This document shows positions 1 to 7,598 of a DNA stretch of 32,104 nt, piece after piece (the stretch's first letter is position 1; each line of letters starts with the position of its first letter). Made by a program: the position numbers and the translations under genes. Below the pieces are notes generated by a model that had not been told where the DNA came from, made no database searches, and saw nothing but the letters and a program-made list of their open reading frames with translations. Origin of the DNA: a virus; the IMG/VR virus record IMGVR_UViG_3300030329_004796, positions 1-32,104 of that record. One strand, given 5' to 3'.

Positions 1-1
1 T

Positions 2-1402
2 TCAAACGGAATGATATACCCTTTGGATGAAGCAGCTGGAGCATCAGAAGTTGTGAATTGTAGGTGTACAGCCTTGCCATTGCTTGATGAAAAGGAAATC
101 ACAGAGGGTCTACCTGAAGAAGTTGTTGCTGTTGAAGCTCCACAGGTCAAGCCGACTGGAGCTGGAGCAACTTGGAACACCACAAACAAGACAGAAGCGA
201 AGTGGCACGACAAGGCTGGATGGAGAACAGATACACCCTTACAGAAGAAGATTAACAATTCCGTAAAGAAAACATCAGTTGTTCCAAAAGTCTTAAATAA
301 TGTGGATGAGGGAGCACATTCAGCTTGGAATGGAGATATAAATATGTCTGTAAAATCCTTAACTAAAGGGACGGCAACTGTGAAAAGAGGAAACCTGAAT
401 GTCTGGCGACACGAATTTGCCCATCATATAGATGCCGACCCAAAGTTCAGCATAATGTATGCGAGGGAACAGGTAATGAAAAATGGAACTTTGTCAAAGG
501 GTTTTGCTAAAAACTTTGAAGAACTTTCTTACAAGATAGACACTATGACAAAGAAAGAAATTCTGGAAGCTGGTTTTTACCCTAAACATTATGGGGGATT
601 GACATACTCTATGACTGAAGATGCCATAGATGACTTGAAAAACTTGAGGAAACAACAAAGGAAAGCCATATCAACAATGAAGAAAAGAGATGACAAGTGG
701 ATAAAGGGGAGCTGGGAGAGAGATGGTCAAGCCGAATGGTATTTAAGGGATGGTTGGCTTGATGATTGGGGAAAATCAGTCAAGGGAAAATCATCCAAAG
801 AGATAAGGGATATTGTAAAGAAGCGAATCAATGATTCTGATTCTTTGCTCAAGTGGGATGATGTTGAGGAATTGATTGGAAAAAGGCTTGACACATTGTC
901 ATCATCCGAAGCCATAAAAACAAGCAAAGAGCTTTTGCGACTTGAATCAGGACAGGCAAACACAACAATCAATGTTGTGAAAAGGATAGAAGATAGCAAG
1001 ACCAGATTCCCAAATGTGGGAAAGACATTCTCGTATGATGAAAAGAATTTCTACGATAAGGATTATGGTTCATTTGCTGACTATATGGGTGGTCTTTCAA
1101 AAAACCAATTTGGGTGGGGTCATTCAACATCATATTACAATGCGACCCCAACTGTAATTAAAAGAACATCAATAAAGGCTGGTGGTCTTTTTGAGATGTT
1201 TGCCGAATATACAGAATTGTCAACAGGCAAGAATGGAGCAGTTTGGCAAAGGGTGTTCAAGAGAATATCCCCAAAGTCTGTTGAAAGGATGGATGACATT
1301 TATGATTTCATAGACAGGACTGATATGAAAGACTGGAGAAAATATATTTCAAAGAAAGCTGTTAATCAAAGATGGGTATCAAATGAAAGATTGAAAATAT
1401 GA
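2..1402 (+). CDS. MuF-like minor head protein, C-terminal part with HExxH domain (allele A, 5' truncated)
   Basis: The reading frame is open from the window edge, so the start is missing; 466 residues are visible. The first residues match the end of the MuF head-morphogenesis domain of the full-length gene at 29659, including the NCRC motif that closes that domain. A short linker rich in E, V and P follows, then a domain with HEFAHHID at 410-433, a zincin-type HExxH motif. Near the C-terminus a segment with QFGWGH and then EMFAEY (about 1195-1212) is shared with the other allele; the glutamate there could be the third zinc ligand, which is inference. MuF proteins are packaged in the head, and some phages carry variable toxin-like C-termini on them. 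A role as an injected peptidase effector or as a head protease are both possible. The gene is followed 17 bases later by the small partner gene. Confidence 0.8.
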   Translation, partial: SNGMIYPLDEAAGASEVVNCRCTALPLLDEKEITEGLPEEVVAVEAPQVKPTGAGATWNTTNKTEAKWHDKAGWRTDTPLQKKINNSVKKTSVVPKVLNNVDEGAHSAWNGDINMSVKSLTKGTATVKRGNLNVWRHEFAHHIDADPKFSIMYAREQVMKNGTLSKGFAKNFEELSYKIDTMTKKEILEAGFYPKHYGGLTYSMTEDAIDDLKNLRKQQRKAISTMKKRDDKWIKGSWERDGQAEWYLRDGWLDDWGKSVKGKSSKEIRDIVKKRINDSDSLLKWDDVEELIGKRLDTLSSSEAIKTSKELLRLESGQANTTINVVKRIEDSKTRFPNVGKTFSYDEKNFYDKDYGSFADYMGGLSKNQFGWGHSTSYYNATPTVIKRTSIKAGGLFEMFAEYTELSTGKNGAVWQRVFKRISPKSVERMDDIYDFIDRTDMKDWRKYISKKAVNQRWVSNERLKI

Positions 1403-1419
1403 GGTAAGATAAATAGATT

Positions 1420-1761
1420 ATGAAAGAAAGAAAGATTATTGTAGATGATGTTGAATACACATTGACCTTGTCAAAAGGAAGTGTATTGAGGATAGATGGA
1501 AGAATATTCCGTTCAAGTGAATTTGGGAATGAGATTGACAAGAAAGTCAATGAATACAATTTCCAATTTGCTCCAGACATAATAAAAATCAACCCTATGA
1601 TTGGCTTCTCTTATGGAAAGAATATGAACCCAAAGATGAAGAAGATGTTTATGGAGCTTTTTACAGTTGCCGTTGAAACGAGTACACCCATAAGCGACAA
1701 CAACATTCAGGAAATATGGGATGAATTTTCTCTACCTGTTGATGAGGGAGTACAAGGGTAA
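1420..1761 (+). CDS. 113-residue partner of the MuF peptidase (allele A); possible immunity protein
   Basis: I do not recognise the family. The protein starts MKERKIIVDD and looks like a mixed alpha/beta soluble protein without a signal peptide or membrane segment. It is about two thirds identical (74 of 113 positions by eye) to the product at 31688-32029. The middle (residues about 54-61) and the last 20 residues vary most; the N-terminal half and the NPKMKKMF stretch are conserved. In both copies it lies just downstream of a MuF gene with a variable peptidase domain, the arrangement expected of a cognate immunity or accessory protein. That role is inferred from position only. A GAGG lies upstream, at 1401-1404, rather far from the ATG. 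Confidence 0.75.
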   Translation: MKERKIIVDDVEYTLTLSKGSVLRIDGRIFRSSEFGNEIDKKVNEYNFQFAPDIIKINPMIGFSYGKNMNPKMKKMFMELFTVAVETSTPISDNNIQEIWDEFSLPVDEGVQG

Positions 1762-1825
1762 AGACAAAAAAAATAGCCTAAATTCCACAAAAATCCCAAA
1801 AAAACACCCATTTCGTAGGTATTTC

Positions 1826-1853
1826 TATACATTTGCCCTTGCTTTTGTGTATA
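1826..1853 (+). promoter_or_regulatory. Shared promoter/operator element (copy 1)
   Basis: TATACA, 16 bases, then TGTATA forms an inverted repeat, running on into TATATT. The ATG of the next gene lies 16 bases beyond TATATT, and the bases before it (CCAGTATG) resemble those at the other four copies. The same architecture occurs on the minus strand before the genes starting at 19157, 23729, 25088 and 25675. TATATT is a plausible -10 box. The core here is CCTTGC rather than ACTTGA, the weakest of the five. No Shine-Dalgarno fits between the inferred start of the transcript and the ATG. Confidence 0.6.
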
Positions 1854-1871
1854 TTGTGATAGAGTACCAGT

Positions 1872-2309
1872 ATGAAAACAAACAAAAAAAGACTAGCTGA
1901 CTCCAGATTTGGAGAGGTTAGCAATGACAATATGGTTGATTATCTTGGACAGAAACTTTCTGTCATTGAGATTCTCAAGGTAAGAATGAGTTCCAAAGAA
2001 AACAGCCAAGAGGGTTGGATGAATGGCGAGGGCAAATTCCTTGACCACAAACCTTACTATATGGTAAGAAGAAGCCAAGCTTTGACAGTATGTATAGACT
2101 GGAATGTTTCTGATGTTTCTTATGACATAGTCAAAGACACACACGGAATCAAGTTTGCTACTGATATGGCAATAATGTTGGCAGAGCAGAAGATTAAATA
2201 CTTTGACAACCCTGACCAACAATCTCCAGCTGAATGGTTTAACGAGAGAGCAAGAGAAATCAGAGCTGAAAGAGCAGAAGCTTACAGAGAAAAATGGGGG
2301 GTCAAATAA
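1872..2309 (+). CDS. Hypothetical protein, 145 residues
   Basis: I do not recognise this protein. It starts MKTNKK, the same kind of N-terminus as the other genes behind the shared TATACA/TGTATA element. It has a mostly helical, charged C-terminus (repeated RAE, REI and AEA steps) and no signal peptide or membrane segment. It sits between the MuF module and the prohead protease, with its own upstream element and a strong terminator 130 bases downstream. It is therefore an independently controlled small unit inside the late gene block. It overlaps the next 37-codon gene by one base (TAATG). Confidence 0.7.
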   Translation: MKTNKKRLADSRFGEVSNDNMVDYLGQKLSVIEILKVRMSSKENSQEGWMNGEGKFLDHKPYYMVRRSQALTVCIDWNVSDVSYDIVKDTHGIKFATDMAIMLAEQKIKYFDNPDQQSPAEWFNERAREIRAERAEAYREKWGVK

Positions 2310-2422
2310 TGAAAAAACAAGAATTGGATGATATGTACTGGAACATAAGATGGCAAGACCAACCTATTTCAATGGGTTTCTTGTTTGTTTCCATAATCTT
2401 ATGTGTAATATATGGGTTATAG
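2309..2422 (+). CDS. Small membrane protein, 37 residues
   Basis: The start codon shares one base with the stop of the preceding gene, a junction type used throughout this phage. The product has a charged N-terminal half and a hydrophobic C-terminal segment from about residue 19 to the end (GFLFVSIILCVIYGL), so it is probably a single-pass membrane peptide with its C-terminus buried or just outside. No family is recognised. It is the last gene before the terminator at 2445-2480. Translational coupling and codon usage support it, but a peptide this short could be spurious. Confidence 0.5.
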   Translation: MKKQELDDMYWNIRWQDQPISMGFLFVSIILCVIYGL

Positions 2423-2444
2423 TTCGTAACCCTTTATTGAATTA

Positions 2445-2480
2445 GGGGATGTTCTTCGGAGCATCCCCACCTTTTTTTTT
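2445..2480 (+). terminator. Intrinsic terminator with TTCG loop
   Basis: A ten-pair stem (2445-2454 with 2459-2468, one T-G pair) closes the tetraloop TTCG and is followed after three bases by a run of nine T (2472-2480). It ends the short 1872-2422 transcription unit and separates it from the prohead protease gene. Confidence 0.9.
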
Positions 2481-2565
2481 GCCACACAGAAGCCCAAATA
2501 AGACCCATAGAGCAACGATACGGATTTAGGTGGGTGTTTAACCATTCGTGGACTTTCTTGTTCAA

Positions 2566-2590
2566 TTTTCAGCTTTTATGTTTAATATAT
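2566..2590 (+). promoter_or_regulatory. Putative late promoter before the protease gene
   Basis: An AT-rich element, TTTTCAG followed by CTTTTATGTTTAATATAT, lies 9 bases before the protease ATG and just after the terminator. Nearly the same string (one base shorter) occurs at 7380-7403 before another late gene, and a weaker relative (TTTTCACTTAATATTAT) at 25784-25800. It is a candidate promoter for the capsid genes. Its place relative to any transcription start is unknown. Confidence 0.4.
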
Positions 2591-2599
2591 TGAAATAAT

Positions 2600-3931
2600 A
2601 TGTGTAAAGAGTTTGGTTTGAAAGCACTTTCAGACATAAACCTGACACCTACAAGTGGAATGGTTGAGGAAGCCAAAAGAGGACTTGCTTGGAGAAGTGA
2701 GTTTGGCAGAGGTGGAACGGAAGTTGGGATAGCGAGAGCTAGGGATATTTCCAACGGAAAGGATATGTCTATCAAGACAGTCAAGAGAATGTTCAGTTTT
2801 TTCTCAAGGCACGAGGTGGACAAAAAGGCAGAGGGCTTCAAAAAAGGCGAAGATGGTTACCCATCCAACGGCAGAATTGCTTGGGCTTTATGGGGTGGAG
2901 ATGCTGGTTTCTCTTGGTCTAAGAAAAAGGTGGCACAAATAAAAAGAGAGGAAGAAAAGAATATGTGCGAAAATTGTGAAAAGAAAAATGTTGATGTTCA
3001 GATGAAATCAATAAATGCTGATATGGAGATGCCCAACAAGAAAGGCGAGTTTGTCTTTACGGCATCCACAGAAAGCACCGACAGAGAGGGAGATGTCATC
3101 AAGGCTGATGGCTGGGTGCTGGACAACTTCAAATCTGGTGGAGTGTTGCTTTGGGGTCATAACCAAGACAAGCTTCCAGTAGGAAAGGTTCTCTGGGTCA
3201 AGCAGAAAGATGGACAGCTTCTTGGAAAGGCAAGATTCAATGGACAGACACAACTATCCAAAGATGTTGAGAAGCTAGTCAGGATGGGCGACCTAACTGG
3301 AATATCAGTTGGCTTCAGGGCTTTGGAATCTGAAAAGACACACGAGGGCAGAATGTTCACGAAGCAAGAGCTTCTGGAAGTTTCTGTTGTCAATGTTCCA
3401 GCAAATCCTGATGCTGTAATCCACACAATCAAGAGCCTTGATTTGAAATCAGACAATGTCAAATTGAATCTGTACAAATCAATGGAAACTGAAACAGAAG
3501 AAAAAGAAGAAGAAGAAAAGGCAACTATGGATGAATGTATTGAAAACAAGATTTCAATAATTATGGAAGAAAATCCTGAAATGGATAGTGAACAGGCTTA
3601 TGCCATAGCACACGAAATGTGTATGGACAAGGCAGAGATTCCTGAAGATGAGATGAAAGAGCCGAAAGACTATATCGGCAACCCTTGTGGCAGACTTGAT
3701 TGCCCACAATACGACAAACCAGAAAAGCCAAACAAATCAATGCCTGAACTGGACTTGTTCCTTGAACTCAAAACAAGACTGGACAGGATTGAAAAATTAC
3801 TAGAAGAAAAAGAAAATAATGTTGATAAGAAGAAAGTGGAGATGGACTTACGGAAGAAGCAAACAAACGAGCTTCTACGGAGAGCCATTAGCAAGTACCT
3901 TAAAGACAAATCTAAAAATAGCGAGGTTTAA
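2600..3931 (+). CDS. Prohead protease with extra N-terminal domain and C-terminal scaffold-like tail
   Basis: At 443 residues the protein is about twice the usual length of an HK97-type prohead protease. Residues about 25-115 form a domain seen in many phage head proteins (GRGGT, VGIARARD, SFFSRHEVD, GYPSNGRIAWALWGGDAG). Residues about 145-275 are the serine protease that cleaves capsid proteins during maturation: STDREGD, catalytic His187 in LLWGHN, nucleophile Ser236 in LTGISVGF, and ELLEVSVVNVPANPDA. Residues about 309-345 hold the cysteine-flanked QAYAIAHEMC motif that recurs in phage head proteins. The last 60 residues are a charged coiled coil, probably scaffolding. The gene lies four bases before the major capsid gene. 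No Shine-Dalgarno is seen at this ATG; an internal ATG at residue 122 would lose the N-terminal domain. Confidence 0.9.
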   Translation: MCKEFGLKALSDINLTPTSGMVEEAKRGLAWRSEFGRGGTEVGIARARDISNGKDMSIKTVKRMFSFFSRHEVDKKAEGFKKGEDGYPSNGRIAWALWGGDAGFSWSKKKVAQIKREEEKNMCENCEKKNVDVQMKSINADMEMPNKKGEFVFTASTESTDREGDVIKADGWVLDNFKSGGVLLWGHNQDKLPVGKVLWVKQKDGQLLGKARFNGQTQLSKDVEKLVRMGDLTGISVGFRALESEKTHEGRMFTKQELLEVSVVNVPANPDAVIHTIKSLDLKSDNVKLNLYKSMETETEEKEEEEKATMDECIENKISIIMEENPEMDSEQAYAIAHEMCMDKAEIPEDEMKEPKDYIGNPCGRLDCPQYDKPEKPNKSMPELDLFLELKTRLDRIEKLLEEKENNVDKKKVEMDLRKKQTNELLRRAISKYLKDKSKNSEV

Positions 3932-3935
3932 TATT

Positions 3936-5126
3936 ATGTCAGAAGATGTAAACAAAAGTGATGACCTTAACTTGGAAGAAGTTTTAGCTCCAATCGTAGA
4001 AAAAGCTGTTGAAAAAGCTATGCCTACGAAAGAAGAAAAAGCAGATGACAAGGTTGAAAGAAAGGCAATCACAATAAACCCTAATTCTGAAATTAGGGTA
4101 AAAGACCCTGTTGTTGATGCTGATTGGAAAACAGCTAATGGTATTAAAGCCTATTTAGGTGGGTTAGTTCATTCGCACTTTTCAAAAGACCACGACAGGA
4201 AAGAAGCTTTCTACAAGAGAGCTGAAATAAAAGATTCATCAATTTACACCAAAGCAGACAACCCAATGTCTACTGTAAATGCTAATGGTGGTTTCACAGT
4301 TCCTAGTGAATTGTTATCAGATGATTTCTTTGTGTCTATCATTGATAGACCAAGATTACAGGATGTTATAAGAAACATTACTGTAAGTAGCACACAAGGT
4401 TCTATACCTTGTATCACAGCTGATTTGACAGCAGCAATAGTTGCTGAAAATGCTGATGCGACAGACCAGAAGCCAACTTTCGCACAAAGAGCTTTCTCTT
4501 TGGACAAGGCAATGGCTTTGAGTTATGTTTCAGAAGAATTATTGGCTGGTACAGCAATTGATATGATTGGTGAGATTACAGCTAATCAAATCACAGCTTT
4601 GAGAAGATTGATTGAAAACGAGGTTTCAGATGGTAGTAACTTTACTGGTACTGTTGATGGAACATCTTGGCAATCAACAGCTATGGGTGGAGCTTTGACT
4701 TATGCTGGTCTTAAAGACCTATACCACCAACTAGCGATTGAATACAGAGCTTTGCCAACTGTTTGGATGCTACATCCAACCAATTTCAAGAGAATTATGA
4801 AATTGACTGGCGACAGCAGACCTGTATACGACTGGAACTATGGTTTTGCTCCAGAAGATATGAGAATATTTGGTTCTCCAGTATTCCTAAATTCACAGGT
4901 AGCAGACACTAGCATCTGGTATGGTGCTTGGGATAGGGCAATGGCTATATTCCGACACAATTCTGGTTTGAGAATTGACACCAGCGAAACTGGTGGAACA
5001 GCTTGGGAATCAGCTCAATTAGGTATGAGAGCTTACGAGCTTGTTGATTCAAACAACTTGGTAAACACAGCAGTTGATTCATCATTTGGTGGAGCTGTTG
5101 TTGAACTTACTGGTATTACTGGTTAA
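3936..5126 (+). CDS. Major capsid protein, HK97 fold
   Basis: The start is placed at 3936, not at the upstream ATG at 3819, because GAGG lies nine bases before it and the longer reading would run far back into the protease gene. The 396-residue product has an acidic, helical N-terminal part (about 1-80) like the HK97 delta domain. The capsid fold follows, beginning near NANGGFTVP and ending with AQLGMRAYELVDSNN. The order protease then capsid is the classic HK97 arrangement. The protease probably removes the N-terminal part. The protein forms the icosahedral shell. A hairpin follows the gene at 5158-5181. Confidence 0.93.
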   Translation: MSEDVNKSDDLNLEEVLAPIVEKAVEKAMPTKEEKADDKVERKAITINPNSEIRVKDPVVDADWKTANGIKAYLGGLVHSHFSKDHDRKEAFYKRAEIKDSSIYTKADNPMSTVNANGGFTVPSELLSDDFFVSIIDRPRLQDVIRNITVSSTQGSIPCITADLTAAIVAENADATDQKPTFAQRAFSLDKAMALSYVSEELLAGTAIDMIGEITANQITALRRLIENEVSDGSNFTGTVDGTSWQSTAMGGALTYAGLKDLYHQLAIEYRALPTVWMLHPTNFKRIMKLTGDSRPVYDWNYGFAPEDMRIFGSPVFLNSQVADTSIWYGAWDRAMAIFRHNSGLRIDTSETGGTAWESAQLGMRAYELVDSNNLVNTAVDSSFGGAVVELTGITG

Positions 5127-5157
5127 TATCTTTAGTTCAAATCTACGATAACAACAA

Positions 5158-5181
5158 GTGGGGAAGTTTCGGCTTCCCCAC
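5158..5181 (+). other. Strong hairpin after the major capsid gene
   Basis: GTGGGGAAG (5158-5166) pairs perfectly with 5173-5181; one more T-G pair leaves a TTCG loop. It lacks a T run on the + side, so it is not a standard terminator. It may protect the 3' end of capsid mRNA or partly attenuate transcription into the next genes. Confidence 0.6.
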
Positions 5182-5206
5182 AAAAATCAAATAAGAGGTA
5201 AACAAT

Positions 5207-5365
5207 ATGAAAATTAAATTTTTAAGAGATACACAACTTGACAGCATCAACCATAAAGAGGGAGATGTTGCTGAAGTGGATGCCAAGAGAGGAAAGGTTC
5301 TTTGTGAATGTGGAATTTGCGAAGAAGTCAAAATGGCAAAACCAAAAAAGGATGGTAAGAAATAA
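5207..5365 (+). CDS. Small head-region protein, 52 residues
   Basis: The ATG at 5207 is preceded by AGAGGT and the stop overlaps the next start (TAATG). The sequence (MKIKFLRDT, KEGDVAEVDAKRG, two CxC/C-type cysteines, then a lysine-rich tail) follows the pattern of small phage proteins with a KFL-GDVVEVD core that often sit after the capsid gene. The exact role is unknown. The cluster of cysteines at residues about 33-38 (CECGIC) is unusual and might bind metal. Confidence 0.65.
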   Translation: MKIKFLRDTQLDSINHKEGDVAEVDAKRGKVLCECGICEEVKMAKPKKDGKK

Positions 5366-5730
5366 TGGCTAGTTATAATTCAGGACAATCAAGTTTGTCA
5401 AGTGTTGAATTGGTTAGTGGAACAGCGAACCTTACTGATACAAGCTCAACAGCTGTTATAGCAGCAGATGCTTCAAGATTCACTTACATAACTGACATCA
5501 TCATAACAATCAAGGCTGGAACAACAGCAGTTGTTGGTGTAACTATCTTGGAAGCAGCAGCTGACATAGGGAAATACTACATAACAACCACAAATGGCTC
5601 TTTGGCAATAAACTTTTCAACACCAATTAAGACATCAGCTGTAAACAAGGCTATCAATGCCCAAGCAGACAGTTCTCCAACTGGTTTTGATGGTGAAGTT
5701 GTTATAGTTGGCTATCAAGCAAAGAACTAA
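5365..5730 (+). CDS. Probable capsid decoration or head protein, 121 residues
   Basis: The protein is rich in S, T, A, V and I with predicted beta strands and no charged clusters, typical of a virion surface protein. It lies directly between the capsid gene region and the head-tail connector and is translationally coupled to the 52-residue gene. I do not recognise a named family; decoration (head-stabilising) protein is the positional guess. A head-fibre protein is the main alternative. Confidence 0.6.
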   Translation: MASYNSGQSSLSSVELVSGTANLTDTSSTAVIAADASRFTYITDIIITIKAGTTAVVGVTILEAAADIGKYYITTTNGSLAINFSTPIKTSAVNKAINAQADSSPTGFDGEVVIVGYQAKN

Positions 5731-5732
5731 AG

Positions 5733-6398
5733 ATGGCTTTAGCTAGACTTTCAGTTCTTAAAGAACATCTGAATATCAGCACGACATCTTTGGATAACAC
5801 TTTGAAGAACTATCTAAAGGGAGCAACAGCAGTTGCTTCTAGGTACACAAAGAGGACAATGCTTGAACGACCAAGCTCTAATGATGTTGAGTATTACACA
5901 GTTGAGAATGTGGATGTTGGTGGATACCAGACATTGGGATTTTCTTTTGGAGTTCCAACAAAGCTATATTTGAGGAACAGATTCAATACAGTTGTGGCAT
6001 CAGTCATAAACGACTATGACCAAACAGGTGGAGATGAAACCATAGCTTCTGGAGATTACACAGTCTTTGCTGATGAGGGTGTCATCCGATTCAACAAGGA
6101 CAACATATCATCAGGCTTCAAGAATGTAAAGGTTACATACAAGGCTGGATATGACACAAGCGACTGGGATACTGATGCCGTTACAACGACATTCAATGAT
6201 GTTCCAGAGGATTTGGAAATAGCTGTTCTTATGATAGCAGCCAAGATGTTCCTTGATTCCAAAAAGGGAGATGACAGGCAAGGGTTGGCTTCCAAGTCAA
6301 GAGATGGGGAAAGCATATCATTTTCAGCCATCTTTGAAAAGGGATTGCCAAGCATATCCCTGATGATTCTTGACAACTATTGCCACAACCCAGTCTAA
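5733..6398 (+). CDS. Head-tail connector (gp6-like adaptor)
   Basis: A 221-residue protein begins with a helical segment LSVLKEHLNIS followed by LKNYLKGATAVASRYTKR, the pattern of phage head-tail connector proteins of the HK97 gp6/DNA-packaging type. A beta-rich insert follows, then a final helical part (VPEDLEIAVLMIAAKMF). Such proteins form a ring under the portal and receive the tail. Its position before the gp10-like gene fits. It overlaps that gene by one base. Confidence 0.8.
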   Translation: MALARLSVLKEHLNISTTSLDNTLKNYLKGATAVASRYTKRTMLERPSSNDVEYYTVENVDVGGYQTLGFSFGVPTKLYLRNRFNTVVASVINDYDQTGGDETIASGDYTVFADEGVIRFNKDNISSGFKNVKVTYKAGYDTSDWDTDAVTTTFNDVPEDLEIAVLMIAAKMFLDSKKGDDRQGLASKSRDGESISFSAIFEKGLPSISLMILDNYCHNPV

Positions 6399-6922
6399 TG
6401 AGTTTATACGACTTCGGAGATTGGACTTTTGACTATTCACAACTGAAAAGAAGATTGGAGTTCAGGGATGATAAGGTAAAGTCAGCCTTTAATATGTTCT
6501 TAGAGCCAGAGTTCAAGAAATTCGCAATGAGGGTTACATCCCAAGCGAAAAGAAATGCTCCAGTAAGGACTGGAAGATTGAGAAACAACCTTTATGAAAT
6601 TAATGAAAAGGGTGGCTCATTGGATGACTTTAAATACAAGGCTGGTGTTGCTGGAAATACAGATTATACTAAAGCTCAAGAACAGGGAACGGATGGTGGC
6701 AGAAAAGTGCCTTTGAGAAATCTTGTTGATTGGGCAAGATACAAGACTGGAAGCTTGAGAAGTGGATTTGCTTTGGCAAAACACACACAGAAGAAAATAA
6801 GGGCAGAGGGATTGACAGCAAAAAGATTTATGAGAGATGCCTTTAACAAGATTTATGATGCTGGATTTGAAGATAATGTGAATATCGCAATAGAAAAGGC
6901 AATTAAGAAGTTGATGGGATAA
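6398..6922 (+). CDS. HK97 gp10-like neck protein
   Basis: The start at 6398 (TAATG with the connector stop) is preferred over an in-frame ATG 18 bases upstream. The 174-residue product has the family hallmark near its middle, SQAKRNAPVRTGRLRNNL, followed by YTKAQEQGT and a helical C-terminus ending MRDAFNKIYDAG. Proteins of this type act at the head-tail joint or in tail completion. Neighbours on both sides are connector and tail terminator. Confidence 0.85.
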   Translation: MSLYDFGDWTFDYSQLKRRLEFRDDKVKSAFNMFLEPEFKKFAMRVTSQAKRNAPVRTGRLRNNLYEINEKGGSLDDFKYKAGVAGNTDYTKAQEQGTDGGRKVPLRNLVDWARYKTGSLRSGFALAKHTQKKIRAEGLTAKRFMRDAFNKIYDAGFEDNVNIAIEKAIKKLMG

Positions 6923-7368
6923 TGGCTGGAGAAAGAGAAAACATAGTAGCAGCTTTGGTAACGAAGCTTGGAACGATAACCACAGGCAATGGATACCAAC
7001 AGGATGTGGGTTCTGTATTGGATTATCCGACAACATTCACAGACATTGACTATTCGGACTTTCCTGTTGTTTCAATCGTTCTTGGCTCTGAATCTATTGC
7101 CGAGAATATAGGCTCAACAGTAAACAAGAATCTGGCAATAGCCTTGAGATGCTATATTGAGGGTGGAGATGAGGACACCATAAGAGGTTCAGCAAACAAG
7201 GTTGCCGAAGATATAAACAAGATGATTTACAACAACAACACTTTAGGTGTTTCTGGAGTAATCAATTGCGAGGTTACGGCAATCCAAGCTCCATTTATCT
7301 GGCTTGATGTTGGGAATGTTGGCATAATTGACATATCAATTTCCTGTCTTTACAGACAAACTCTGTAA
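6922..7368 (+). CDS. Tail terminator / tail completion protein
   Basis: The 148-residue protein has an N-terminal helix (ENIVAALVTKLGTI), alternating strands and a conserved-looking DFPVVSIVLGSE segment, the layout of tail terminator (lambda U-like) proteins that cap the tail tube and join it to the head. The function comes mainly from gene order: connector, gp10-like, this protein, tail tube. It is coupled to the previous gene by TAATG. Confidence 0.7.
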   Translation: MAGERENIVAALVTKLGTITTGNGYQQDVGSVLDYPTTFTDIDYSDFPVVSIVLGSESIAENIGSTVNKNLAIALRCYIEGGDEDTIRGSANKVAEDINKMIYNNNTLGVSGVINCEVTAIQAPFIWLDVGNVGIIDISISCLYRQTL

Positions 7369-7379
7369 AAAAAATCCAT

Positions 7380-7403
7380 TTTTCACTTTTATAGTTAATA
7401 TAT
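7380..7403 (+). promoter_or_regulatory. Putative late promoter before the tail genes
   Basis: TTTTCAC then TTTTATAGTTAATATAT is the partner of the element at 2566-2590. It overlaps a dyad, ATAGTT-N8-AACTAT, at 7391-7410. The following gene starts at 7434, with GGGAGAG at 7421-7427 as its Shine-Dalgarno. This is the only sizeable gap inside the late operon. Confidence 0.4.
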
Positions 7404-7433
7404 AAACTATCTACACATAGGGAGAGTGCTTGT

Positions 7434-7598
7434 ATGAGTGAGAAAAAGTCTACGGATAAGTCTATAACGAAGAAGAAAACATACTACAAAAGGAAGTTTT
7501 CAAAGGAAGATTTGGAAAGATTTGAAAGAAACAAGAAAAGACACGAGGAAATAGCTAAACAGCACGAAACCAAATCATATAAGGATGGTAAAAAATAA
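7434..7598 (+). CDS. Small lysine-rich protein, 54 residues
   Basis: A very basic, hydrophilic product (MSEKKSTDKS then KKKTYYKRKF and a charged helix) with no known family. The ATG has a fair Shine-Dalgarno (GGGAGAG) and the stop overlaps the tail-tube start (TAATG), which together support it as real. It might be a nucleic-acid or assembly accessory factor; nothing in it allows a firm call. Confidence 0.6.
   Translation: MSEKKSTDKSITKKKTYYKRKFSKEDLERFERNKKRHEEIAKQHETKSYKDGKK

Larger units (their letters stand above)
1..1836 (+). repeat. Left copy of the diverged MuF-tail/partner module
   Basis: This stretch matches 30348-32104 in order and orientation. The first 78 bases are identical. The match stays close to about base 210, then falls away through the metallopeptidase domain except around the HExxH motif and near the C-terminus. 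It becomes strong again over the 113-residue gene and the non-coding bases after it. The left copy is about 80 bases longer before the small gene. Because the copies differ, this is not an exact assembly overlap. It is either two alleles of one locus at the two ends of a circularly permuted genome, or a genuine duplication. Confidence 0.9.

Noticed and set aside
1-1836. Simple terminal overlap of a circular assembly
   Set aside because: The two ends differ at many positions, including whole diverged domains, so this is not an exact overlap.
3819-3935. Longer N-terminus for the major capsid protein from the ATG at 3819
   Set aside because: It would overlap the protease coiled coil by over 100 bases; the ATG at 3936 has GAGG at good distance.
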